Source of the DNA: Chrysophaeum taylorii
Lineage: Eukaryota > Sar > Pelagophyceae > Pelagomonadales > Pelagomonadaceae
DNA length: 64,000 bases
Assembly (NCBI GenBank): GCA_029834535.1
Contig: JAQMWT010000081.1
Span: 186,001 to 250,000 of the forward strand
Direction: 5' to 3'
The translations under genes and the position numbers were made by a program. Below the pieces are notes generated by a model. The model was not told where the DNA came from. It ran no database searches and saw only the letters and a program-made list of their open reading frames with translations. Positions 28,393-37,362 of this stretch are shown here, in pieces. Position 1 is the stretch's first letter. Every line of letters begins with the position of its first letter.

Positions 28393-30018
28393 ATGCGGGG
28401 GGTGGCTGCAAGTGCCGTCGCGTTTCTGGGTGCGTGGAAGCGCGAGTTTCCCGTGCGGAACGTGCGGCGCGCGGCCGTGGAGGTGCGGTTTTCCGAGGTG
28501 GCGGGGGTGAAGGGCGAGCCGGCGGACTTCGTGAACAAGGCCGTGTCGAGACTCGAGGACGACCTCGACATCCTCGACACGATGGAAGCCCCAAAGCTCC
28601 GGGCCGTGGAAAAGTGGCCGATGATCGCGGCCATGTGCACCGCGTCCTTCTTTTCGCTCTATCCCTGCGAAATCGCCCGGAGTTTCTATCGCCTCGTGAT
28701 CCCCGTCTGCACGGCCGTCGTCGCGGCAGTCGGAACCGCCGAGGAAACACAAGGGTTTACCAACGCTGCGAACGCCCACGAAATCGGGGCCGTCGCGCTC
28801 CGGGCGGCCTTCGAGGCCGAGGCCATCCTGAGCTCGGCCGAGCGGACCAAGAGCATCCTTCCAGTATGCGTCGTGTCGACGGCCAACGCCCTCGCGTTTA
28901 GCCTCATCTCGAGTCAGGCCATCGACGTCTTGTTCGAGGACGTGCTCCCGCTCTCCAAGACCCCGGGATCCGTCTTTGCGCTCGCCGATTCACCATTCCA
29001 GGACGCCTTCGTCCAGACCTTTGGCGGCGGCGGCGCCGGCGAGGCGATGATCCGCGACGCGAGCCTCGCCGGCCACGACGCCTTCGCGCAGCAGACCTTT
29101 GGCAGCGGCGTCGAGGCGATGATCCGCGACGCGAGCATCGCGCTCGCCGACGCGACGCCACCCGTGCCCGACGTCGTCGCGACGGCCGAGAACCTCGGGG
29201 TGAGCGACCAGCTCCGCACGAGTCTCCTTTTGGTCTGCCCGGTCGTGTCGATCTTGTTCGCCTCGGTCGCCTCGCTCGCCCAGAGGGAAACGGTGAAGCA
29301 GTGCGTCCGCGCGCAAGCCCTCGGCCGTCGCCGCTTCGCGACGCGACGCGACGTCGGCCGCACCTGGCGATCGGTCACCCAGCTCGTTCGCATGGACGAG
29401 CAGTCTCAGCAGCAGTCCTGGCTCGGTTTTGCCGCCGGCCTCGTCCCGGGACCCCTCGTCGCCGCCCTCGCGGGAGGCGGTGCCACCGCCGCCTCCAAGG
29501 CGATCCTCGCGACCGCCACGGCCGCCGCCCAGGTCGCCTACTACCTCACCGTCACCGAGTACGCCCTCGCGCGCGCGAGCGAGTCCGTCGCCTCCAAGTC
29601 GCGCACGGCCGCCCTCGCCGAGGCCTGGTCCAAGCAGGCCAAGCGCTCGCGCGGTCGCGTCCCCGCCCGCTCCGCCCTCGCCGGCCTCTGCCTCGCCCTC
29701 TCGGCCCTCTCCGTCGAGATCGCCCCCCGACCCATAACCGTCGTTTTCCCCTTTCTCGGTTCCCTCTTCGTCCAGCGCGCCGTCAAGTTCAAGCTTCGCA
29801 CCAAGATGAACGTCGATGCCGCCTCTGCCGCCGCCGACAAGCTCGCCGGCCTCGAGGACGGCACCGACGACGACGCCCTCCTCCCCCTCGTCCTCACGTA
29901 CCGCAACCTCGCCAGCGCCATCGCCGCCACCCGGGACGAGTTCAACCGCCGCCGCCTCCGCGCCGCCGTCCGCGTTCGTCTCTGGTTCCGCTCCCTCGTC
30001 GAGCCCACCGCCACCTAA
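28393..30018 (+). CDS. Unknown multi-pass membrane protein
   Basis: I do not recognise this 541-residue protein. The first ATG is at 28393 and is followed by a basic N-terminus. Hydrophobic segments lie at about residues 75-90, 100-112, 160-180, 285-300, 350-390 and 435-470. A tandem internal duplication is obvious: DAFVQTFG..EAMIRDAS followed by DAFAQQTFG..EAMIRDAS at about residues 205-255. The C-terminus is a charged helix. Base composition and codon use match its neighbours. Confidence 0.65.
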   Translation: MRGVAASAVAFLGAWKREFPVRNVRRAAVEVRFSEVAGVKGEPADFVNKAVSRLEDDLDILDTMEAPKLRAVEKWPMIAAMCTASFFSLYPCEIARSFYRLVIPVCTAVVAAVGTAEETQGFTNAANAHEIGAVALRAAFEAEAILSSAERTKSILPVCVVSTANALAFSLISSQAIDVLFEDVLPLSKTPGSVFALADSPFQDAFVQTFGGGGAGEAMIRDASLAGHDAFAQQTFGSGVEAMIRDASIALADATPPVPDVVATAENLGVSDQLRTSLLLVCPVVSILFASVASLAQRETVKQCVRAQALGRRRFATRRDVGRTWRSVTQLVRMDEQSQQQSWLGFAAGLVPGPLVAALAGGGATAASKAILATATAAAQVAYYLTVTEYALARASESVASKSRTAALAEAWSKQAKRSRGRVPARSALAGLCLALSALSVEIAPRPITVVFPFLGSLFVQRAVKFKLRTKMNVDAASAAADKLAGLEDGTDDDALLPLVLTYRNLASAIAATRDEFNRRRLRAAVRVRLWFRSLVEPTAT

Positions 30019-30334
30019 AATACTACTACTACGATCAACGCGATACTCGCCCGCCGCCACCGCCGCATTCTTCTACTTCTTCTTCGTCATGCGGATGATG
30101 ATCGAATCAAATCGAATCGAATCGCAATGCGCGCGGGTCTCTCTCTCCTCCCAATTTATTATAATTCTTATTCTCTCAATTTGACGACGACGGCACGCGC
30201 GTGCGTGCGGGCCACCACCAATAACGATACGCTGAACAACAATAATCGCAGGGAGGCCAGTACGTCGTCGTTCGCTTGGTTCAAAGTCGCAAACACTCGT
30301 CCTTCCTTCCAAGGGTCTGCCACCTCTTGTTTCT
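30019..30334. other. Intergenic region, no gene seen
   Basis: Holds the 3' UTR of the membrane-protein gene and an ATCGA pentanucleotide tract near 30103-30122. Nothing else is recognisable before the Pif1 fragment. Confidence 0.5.
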
Positions 30335-30840
30335 ATGTTACTAGGGCATATGATGTTTCGCCCCTAAGAGAACGCCGACCTCGCGGAGCGTCTCGCCCGT
30401 TGATCGTCACGGCGAAGGCGGGCCAAGGGAAATTGGTATCGTTTTTTTTTTCTCGCCGTGAATCACCCAATTTATGGCGAGTTGGAGGAGGAGGAGCCTC
30501 GGCGGCGCGATACGATCGACGACGTATCGGATGCCGTTTCAGCGGCCGTGCGACGCGTCGAGATTGCGAAGACTTACTTTTTAAGCTCAAAGTCGTCGGC
30601 ATGCCGTTGATTGTCAGGGAGTTGAGAAACTGGACGACTGGGAAAAAGAGCGAGGCATCGTCTTCCCGACCTCGTCGGCCGAAAAGAACGCCTCGTCTCC
30701 GGGAAAGTCATGCGCGTCTCGACGACATCGTTCCTGCGGGGGGTGAGAATGGCGCGCTGGCTGGCTGGCTGGAAGAGCCACCGCGAGGTCGCCGTAGTAG
30801 ACGCCATGGCTTCTAGTTTGGGAGAGACATAACGTTTTGT
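30335..30840 (-). pseudogene. Decayed Pif1-like helicase fragment, copy C
   Basis: On the minus strand the frames give RAILTPRRNDVV, then a DEAFFSADEVG element, and later FAVTIN followed by a PRE-VGVLL-like stretch in another frame, in the same order as the fragment at 4807-5373. The QGQT motif has been lost by a deletion. It lies just downstream of the satellite of copy B. Confidence 0.7.
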
Positions 30841-30847
30841 TCTCAAT

Positions 30848-31210
30848 TTGGTACAACAAGTGCAGGCCAGTAAGTTCACCTAGTCCCAATCTCTAACCCC
30901 AGTAAGTTCACCTGGTCCCGTTACGTTCACCTGGGCAGTAAGTTCACCTAGACTAAATCTCTAACCCCAGTAAGTTCGGTGTAAACCCACTCGTGCTCAC
31001 ACCCACTCACCCCGCTCTCCTTTGAGCTCGTCGCTCTCACCCCCGCCAATCCAAGCTGCTTTGATCCGCACGCGCCGCTAGCCCTTGAGTTTACTCTAAA
31101 AACCCCAGTAAGTTCACCTGGTCCCAGTAAGTTCGCCTGGCCACTCAGTTCACCTAGTCCCAATGTCTAGACCCAGTAAGTCCACCTGGTCCCAGTAAGT
31201 TCACCTACAG
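30848..31210 (-). repeat. Tandem satellite, inverted copy
   Basis: This is the reverse complement of the array at 5405-5722, seen here as CCAGTAAGTTCACCTGG units. The non-repetitive interruption (about 31015-31100) is shared with the other array, which indicates that the whole block was copied rather than grown independently. Confidence 0.85.
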
Positions 31211-31219
31211 TGCGCGTGT

Positions 31220-31850
31220 AGACGCCGGGAGGGGGCTTATCGGTATTGCGCAGCACGTGTGGGGTAGGGTGGAGTCGTCGACTCAGAAGAGCATATCCTC
31301 GGGGTTGCCGATCGACAGAGAGCCACGTAGAGCTGGACGTGACAGAAGACGGGCTTGGGCAAGAGGACGCCGACCTCGCGGGGCGTCTGGCCCTGGCTCT
31401 TGTTGATCGTTTGGCGTAGGCGGGCCTTAAGGGATACAGGTTGGAGGAGCCTCGGTGACACGACACGATCGATCATGTATCTGGTACCGTTGCAGTGGCC
31501 GTGCGACGGGTCGAGGTTGCGAAGACATTAAGCTCGCGATCAAAGTCAGCATGCCGTTGGTTGTCAGGGAGTTCCCGAAAACTCGACTGTAAAGAGCGAG
31601 GCGTCGGCTTCCGACCCAACCTAGTCGGCCGAAAAAAAGAACTCCGACGCCTCGTCTCCGGGAAAAAAAGGCCGCGGTCATTCATGCGCGCGTTGTCAGC
31701 ATCGACAACATCGTTTCGACGGGGCGTGAGAATGGCGCGCTGGCTAAAAGAGCCGCCGCGGGTCGTGGAAATAGTCTGCGAGGTCGCCGTAGACGGCTTG
31801 GAGGATCACTGTCTGGCTCTCGCGCCTACCTGATGCTTACTCTCGCTCCT
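31220..31850 (-). pseudogene. Decayed Pif1-like helicase fragment, copy B
   Basis: Its pieces are the same as in copy A and nearly identical: YGDLADYF at the start, RAILTPRRNDVV, LTTNGMLTLIASL, and RQTINKSQGQTPREVGVLLP followed by VQLYVALCR. The last block differs from copy A by few residues. Frame shifts are shared between copies A and B, so both derive from an already broken parent. Confidence 0.8.
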
Positions 31851-32019
31851 ACCTGATCCTTACTCTAAATCGAGGGACAGACAAACAATCAAACAGACAG
31901 ACAGACAAACATCTGTCGATTAGTAGTTAGGACAAATCAGGACAACAACCCCCCCCCCCGCTGCCATTCACAACACAAAGTAAACTTCAATCTTCCTTCC
32001 TAATCACCGCCGCGTGCAA

Positions 32020-33375
32020 ATGTCGGAACGGGTTCGCGTTCTTGGGTACGTCGCCGCCGGGCTGTGCTTGGACCGGGTGGTGGGTCCGGCGGTGTGGCGG
32101 CTGATCCGGCGCGTCCTCGAGTCCCCCGCCGAGACGCGGCGGCTCGCGGTGGCGAGCTTCTGCGCGGGCATCTGCGCGACGGTCGCTGCCATCGGCGCGT
32201 TTGCGCGGGTGCAGGCCTCGGAGCCCGCGTGGCTGAGCGGTCGGAACTTCCAGTGCAAAGTTCCGAGCGTCGACAAGGAGGGCGCGGTGACGGGAAACTT
32301 TAACCTCCGGAACGTGTACGACCTCGAGATGCAAGAGAGAATTCGCGCGGACGTCATCGAGGAGATGGCCATCAAGCGGACCTCCGTGACGGTCCGCGTG
32401 CCGGCAACCTCGGCGAACATGGGCCCCGGCTTCGACTGCCTCGGAATGGCCCTCGACATGTGGTCGGAGCTCACGGTGTCGCGCGCGAACGAGTTCTCGA
32501 TCGAGGCCTCGGGCGAGGGTTCGGACCAGGTCCCGATGGACGAGACGAATTTGTGCTGCATGGGCGTCCGCAAGGCCTTCGAGGTCGCGGGCGAGGCCGT
32601 CCCCCCGCTCCGGTACGTTTGCAAGAACCGAATCCCCTTCGCCCGCGGCCTCGGGAGCTCGTCGGCCGCCATCGTGGCCGGCCTCATCGCGGGTCTCGTC
32701 CTCACCGGCCACAAGCTCACGTGCTGGGGCGAGGAGTCCCTCCTCCAGCTCGCCGCCGAGATCGAGGGCCACCCCGACAACGTCTCGCCCGCGATCTACG
32801 GGGGAATCCAGCTCGGCATCCACACGGGCAAGCGATGGATGTCGGAGCGCGTCACCGTCCCCGCCGGCATGCAGGTCGTCGTCTTTATCCCCGAGACCAT
32901 CGGCAAGACCTCCGAAGCTCGCGCCGTCCTCGATACCGAGGTCTCCCGCAACGACGCCGTCTTTAACGTCGGTCGCGTCGCCTGGTTGGTCAACGCCTTC
33001 AACATGCAGCGCTTCGACAACCTCAAGTTCGGCGCCCAGGACCGCCTCCACCAGCCCCAGCGCGCCGACCGCGTCTACCCCCACCTCTACCCCCTCGTCG
33101 ACGCTGCCACCACCGCCGGCGCGGCGGCCGTCTTCCTCTCGGGCGCGGGGCCCGCCGTCCTCGCCCTCACCTCGGGCGCCTCGGGCGACATCTTCGCGCA
33201 GCGCGAGAAGGAGCGCGTCGACACCTCCGTCGCAAAAGCCATGCTCTCCGCCTCCGAGGAGTCCGGTTTCGAGGGCCAGGTCTTCATTACCCAGCCCGTC
33301 GAGACCGGCGCCCACGTCGTCCACGCCGAGCCAAACTTCTCGAACCGCCTCCTTCGATACCGCGGGGATGTCTGA
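32020..33375 (+). CDS. thrB: Homoserine kinase with membrane-anchored N-terminus
   Basis: This GHMP-family kinase phosphorylates homoserine on the route to threonine. Motifs are VRVPATSANMGPGFDCLG (125-142), the ATP loop PFARGLGSSSAA (about 205-216) and, near the C-terminus, LSGAGPAVLAL. The kinase part starts at about residue 120. The preceding region holds a hydrophobic segment (about 43-63), and may serve as plastid targeting sequence or membrane anchor; bacterial and plant enzymes lack such a segment in this position. The ATG at 32020 is used. The ArgJ gene converges on it with 74 bp between the stops. Confidence 0.92.
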   Translation: MSERVRVLGYVAAGLCLDRVVGPAVWRLIRRVLESPAETRRLAVASFCAGICATVAAIGAFARVQASEPAWLSGRNFQCKVPSVDKEGAVTGNFNLRNVYDLEMQERIRADVIEEMAIKRTSVTVRVPATSANMGPGFDCLGMALDMWSELTVSRANEFSIEASGEGSDQVPMDETNLCCMGVRKAFEVAGEAVPPLRYVCKNRIPFARGLGSSSAAIVAGLIAGLVLTGHKLTCWGEESLLQLAAEIEGHPDNVSPAIYGGIQLGIHTGKRWMSERVTVPAGMQVVVFIPETIGKTSEARAVLDTEVSRNDAVFNVGRVAWLVNAFNMQRFDNLKFGAQDRLHQPQRADRVYPHLYPLVDAATTAGAAAVFLSGAGPAVLALTSGASGDIFAQREKERVDTSVAKAMLSASEESGFEGQVFITQPVETGAHVVHAEPNFSNRLLRYRGDV

Positions 33376-33449
33376 AAGAAAGAAAGAAAAAAAGGAAGAT
33401 AGGTAGGTAGATGCCTCCCCTTTGAATCGTGGTGCGTGCTCGCTACTAT

Positions 33450-34820
33450 TCACGATCGGTAGTCGGCGTTCTCGGTGACGTACTGGTGGGTGAGGTCCGA
33501 GCCGAGGACGACCGTCGGGGGTCGGTCGGGCGGCGCCGACGCGTACTCTATCTCGATCTCGACGCACCGGCCGTGCGCCGGGTAAGCCAAGCCGTGCGAC
33601 TTGCCCGGCAACCCGATCTCGGGGTCGCCGAGCTGCGCCTCTTTCAAGTGCGCGGCGATGCGCGCTTCCTTCCCCTCTAGGGAAAACGAGCCGTTCTCGA
33701 AAATTACCTCCCCGCCGAGTCTTACAAAACTCGGGAGCTCGCCGTGCCCTCGCCGCGACAACACCTGCCCGATCTTCCCGACGAGTCTCCCGACGTTCGG
33801 ATCGTTTCCAGCGACCGCGCACTTGAACAACGGACCGTTGAGCACCTCGCGCGCCACCTTCCGCTCCTCTTCCGGGTCTAGGGGCGACCGCATCGCCAGC
33901 CGCACCACGTGATTCGTCCCCTCGCCGTTCCGCACCAGGTGGTGTGCCAACTGCGCCGCGACATCCCCGAGACCATCCTCGAAATCCGCGCCCGTCTTCG
34001 ACTTTACGACCCCCGACGACATACAAACCACCATATCGCTCGTCGACTCGTCCCCGTCGACCCCCACGCACGAAAAAGTGCGCTTGGCGACGCGCTCGAG
34101 CGCCGCCGACAGCTCGGCCCGATCGATCGCCACGTCTGTCGCGATAAACGCCAGCATCGTCGCGCACAGCTCGGGCTCGAGCATGCCCGCGCCCTTGGCG
34201 ATCCCGACGATCGTTCCGCCGCCCTCCAACTCGACCCGCGCGACCTTGGGATATCTGTCGGTGGTCATCATCGCCGCCGCGACCGCCGCCGCCGAGTCGT
34301 GCTCGCGCAGCCGAGACGTCGCCTCGATCATCTCCGACACCGGGAGAGCCCACCCGATCACGCCCGTCGACGCCGGCAACAACGTCCCCGCGCCAAGCGC
34401 GCTCGCGTATGCCTCGCACACGCGAAGGGCATCCTCCTCGCCCAGCCCCGACGACGGCCGCACGTTTGACACCTTGTTGTTGACGCAAACTCCGCGCACC
34501 GCCTCGCGAGACCTCATCGCTCGCCGTCCGATCGACACCGGCGCGCCAACCAGAAGATTCGACGTGTACACACCAGCCGCGACCACCTCGCGCTCGCTCA
34601 CCACCGCGCCCACATTCATGCGCGCAACAACACCCGACGATTCCAGCTCGCGGGGGGTAAACTCGAGCGACGTCGTCCACGCGCGGAAACCCTCCGGAAG
34701 ACGTCCGCGCTCCCACATCAACGCCTCCCACTCGCTTTGCGACGCGGCCCAGTCACGGACCTCGCACCCCATCCACGCCGCCCGCAGCCCCAACGCCGAC
34801 CCCACCAACAACAACAACAT
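33450..34820 (-). CDS. argJ: Glutamate/ornithine N-acetyltransferase (ArgJ)
   Basis: ArgJ transfers acetyl groups between ornithine and glutamate in arginine synthesis and cuts itself into two subunits. Visible are LLPASTGVIGWALP (147-160), TTDRYPKVA (186-194), the self-cleavage region KGAGMLEPELCATML (209-223) and VDGDESTSDMVV (254-265). The cleavage site normally reads P-x-M-A-T-M-L; here P-E-L-C-A-T-M-L has one extra residue before the scissile Ala-Thr pair. The segment usually reading VNSGNANA is VNNKVSNV. The first ATG (34820) begins a hydrophobic stretch that could be a signal or targeting peptide. An organellar location is likely. Confidence 0.9.
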   Translation of the reverse strand: MLLLLVGSALGLRAAWMGCEVRDWAASQSEWEALMWERGRLPEGFRAWTTSLEFTPRELESSGVVARMNVGAVVSEREVVAAGVYTSNLLVGAPVSIGRRAMRSREAVRGVCVNNKVSNVRPSSGLGEEDALRVCEAYASALGAGTLLPASTGVIGWALPVSEMIEATSRLREHDSAAAVAAAMMTTDRYPKVARVELEGGGTIVGIAKGAGMLEPELCATMLAFIATDVAIDRAELSAALERVAKRTFSCVGVDGDESTSDMVVCMSSGVVKSKTGADFEDGLGDVAAQLAHHLVRNGEGTNHVVRLAMRSPLDPEEERKVAREVLNGPLFKCAVAGNDPNVGRLVGKIGQVLSRRGHGELPSFVRLGGEVIFENGSFSLEGKEARIAAHLKEAQLGDPEIGLPGKSHGLAYPAHGRCVEIEIEYASAPPDRPPTVVLGSDLTHQYVTENADYRS

Positions 34821-35457
34821 CCCCGATCGACTATTCCACCACCATCTTCGTTTTCTCGACCGACTTAACACTTGTTTGTTGTACTATGGCAGGAGCGTGA
34901 GTCGGGGGGACACTGTCTTATCGCGCTCCTCGTACTGAGAATACACGCCTTTGGGGGCGGCGAGAAGCTACCTTTCGCTGCTGCAACAACGAGGGGGCCG
35001 CTTGGAGTCGTAGTAGCCCATATCCACCTCGTCGGGCTCTCGTGGGAATGAAGTTAATCATCGCCCCGGTCTTTGAAAGTAACTCACTAACTAACTTCAG
35101 ACCTCCCCCGAGCATGGGAGCCAGGCCGGACCGACAGGTGCCAGTCCGGAATCACGGGCCTGTAGACGAGGAGCGCCGAAAGGTCGGTCGGCGGAGAGTG
35201 ACCATCAAGCTTGTCGCCATGCGACGAGGAGACCGCGATGTGATTGACAACCAACTCGTCGATAACCTTCCGTCTTCGCCCCCCGGCCATACCCCGTCCC
35301 ACTGCGAACGTTCCGGCTGCCAACCGGCCCGCCCGGGAGGCGAATAGGCGCCAACCTACGCCTTGAAAGCACCATACCAATACTCGGGGAACTCGCGGAC
35401 ATGCTCCTCCTTCGACACTAGCCCGCGGCCATTCGCTCCCACTCGCCCACGACATCG

Positions 35458-35488
<31 letters not shown>

Positions 35489-37362
35489 GTTGGAACTTGC
35501 TGCCGATTCCCGGGCCGAACGGCCCATGCCACACGGTACCTAGGGCGGGTACCTCGCATTGCGATCGTCACGTTCCTAGAATAGAGACTACAATAAATAA
35601 ATCTCGACGAAGACGAAGTCGGCAGTGTTAGTTAGTTATCGGGAAGTTCATCTCTACTTGATTTTTTGTATAGACGTCCGTCCCCCCAATCGCGAACTCT
35701 CTGGCCTCCACATCAGAATCTTCGCACATTCACAATTATTATGGTTGGCAACTACCAGGCGTAGAGAGGCGGAAACGCAGCGAGAAGCAAGGCGAGAACA
35801 ACAAAAAGAGCGCGCGTTGGGATGGGGCGCAAGAGAGGTGTAGAACGGAGGGGGCAGCGAAAAGATATAAATCTGAGGCCGAGCTGTGATGCGCACCTAA
35901 TTCACGTGGTCCTTCTTCTGGGAAATTGAGAACTTCCGGTGCCGCTTGTAAGACGTATTATACCCAGCCCGTTCATTTTGTGTCGTGGACGATCGGTGAG
36001 CAGCACGAGATCGAAAGGACGGACGGACGAACAAGCATCCAACGATGCCGGATACTTTGAGACGCTTATTCTCCCCGGTCAAACCAAGCGCGAGGATATC
36101 GACAGCCTCACCCCGAACCCTCCACCCGTTCAGGAAGTCACCATGCGCACCCCCCCGTATCACCATGTTTTCTTTCCTAGTATCTCTTGCCAGATTCCGA
36201 CTTATCTCACAGTGCAAGCGAGCAAGTACGGTGCCCAATCACGCAGTTCGCACCCCCCGCCGATGCTTTTGAGCTTGGCACTTCGCCACGGCAGCATTCC
36301 CCACGCGCACAATTCGAAGTTAGCGAGCGCCACTTCGCTTCGCCCCTTCACATTTACGTCCTGTATATATTAGGTGACGCGGCAGCAGCAGCCCACTCAG
36401 TAGTACGCTCTATTATGTCCCCGGCGGCGCCCGTCACCCGATTCTGGCTGCCTTCCGCATTGACTTTCAGACTCGACCATCTTCGGCCTTCCGCAATGGT
36501 TCCATTGTCCTTACCACTTCCTAGACGCTGCTGGTGTTCTGGACGACGGCTTTTGTGTAGCGACTCTACTGGTGGCTAAGCACGGCAGAAGTTGGTTATT
36601 GGTGGACCGACTTCTGAGGGCTAATAATCTTGGACTAGAAGGAAGAGTAGCTAGCTACGTAGGTGTGATATTATACTGATCATCAAATTACGCAGAAATC
36701 GAGTTGTGAGAAAAGAGTGCTCAAAACGGGAGATTGCGGAGTCTGCTGCGTGTCCTTGTACACGCACGCCGCGCCAAGTTTGACTTGACGACGTCAAAAA
36801 TAAGCCGAACTAACTGCGTCCCTGCTGGGATGCTTCGTCACTTCGTGTGTCTTTCGTCTTCGTTTTAATAGTTTTTTTCCCTTTTGCCACAACGTAGCGC
36901 CACATCTAGTTTTAAGTACTGTTGGTCACGCGATTTATTTTGACGACGTCGAAATTGGCGAGCGCAAGGACCCACAGCAGCAGCTTTCATCGTCGTACTC
37001 ACTCCTCCAAGCCCGAGATACTTAAAGCGGGATAATATAGCGAGCAGAAGCGCGGGCAACAACGAACAATAAGAACCTTACGATCATCATAACCCACATC
37101 ATACCACCCACGCGGAAAAGCGCCGGCAGAACGGTGCGAGACGAAAGCACCCAGCGAGTCATGCGCAGAAGATACGCGGATGGCGACTAAAAAATAAGCC
37201 AAAAACCATCACGCTCACCCCTCCCCCTTTATACAAGCGGCGGTTCGTCGTCGTCGTCGACGAATGAAGGGTTTGGTGGTGAAGTTAGATTATTCCGTTG
37301 TTGTGCAAGTACTGTAGAAGGGTTCCTTCCTTGAACGTTGCGAGAGAGTGATATCATCATCA
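34821..37362. other. Long gene-free region
   Basis: About 2.5 kb without a supportable gene. It contains the dispersed repeat at 35086-35284, a CT dinucleotide tract at about 35457-35489 and GTTAGTTA at 35628. Short open frames between 35900 and 36600 have no recognisable domain and are not annotated. Confidence 0.5.
35086..35284 (-). repeat. Dispersed ~200-bp repeat, copy 2
   Basis: Nearly identical, in reverse complement, to 12188-12388. Differences seen by eye are a few substitutions and the flanking GTTA tract, which is interrupted here. The high similarity implies recent copying. Confidence 0.8.

Larger units (their letters stand above)
30848..31935 (-). mobile_element. Pif1-type (Helitron-like) element, copy B
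   Basis: Reading on the minus strand, the order is left edge TCCTAACTACTAATCGACAG (near 31932), TTTAGAGTAAGG-like stretch, Pif1 fragment, then the GTGAACTTACTGGG satellite ending with CTGGCCTGCACTTGTTGTA. This is the organisation of 2241-5722 without the nested LINE, and it gives an uninterrupted length of about 1.09 kb. Outside these limits the two loci differ. Confidence 0.65.

Noticed and set aside
31987-34731. Very long minus-strand frame across homoserine kinase and ArgJ
   Set aside because: It covers two recognised genes in the wrong frame and has an Arg/Gly/Asp-rich composition without motifs.
35939-36579. Overlapping open frames in the 36-kb interval
   Set aside because: No domain, mixed frames and composition unlike neighbouring genes.
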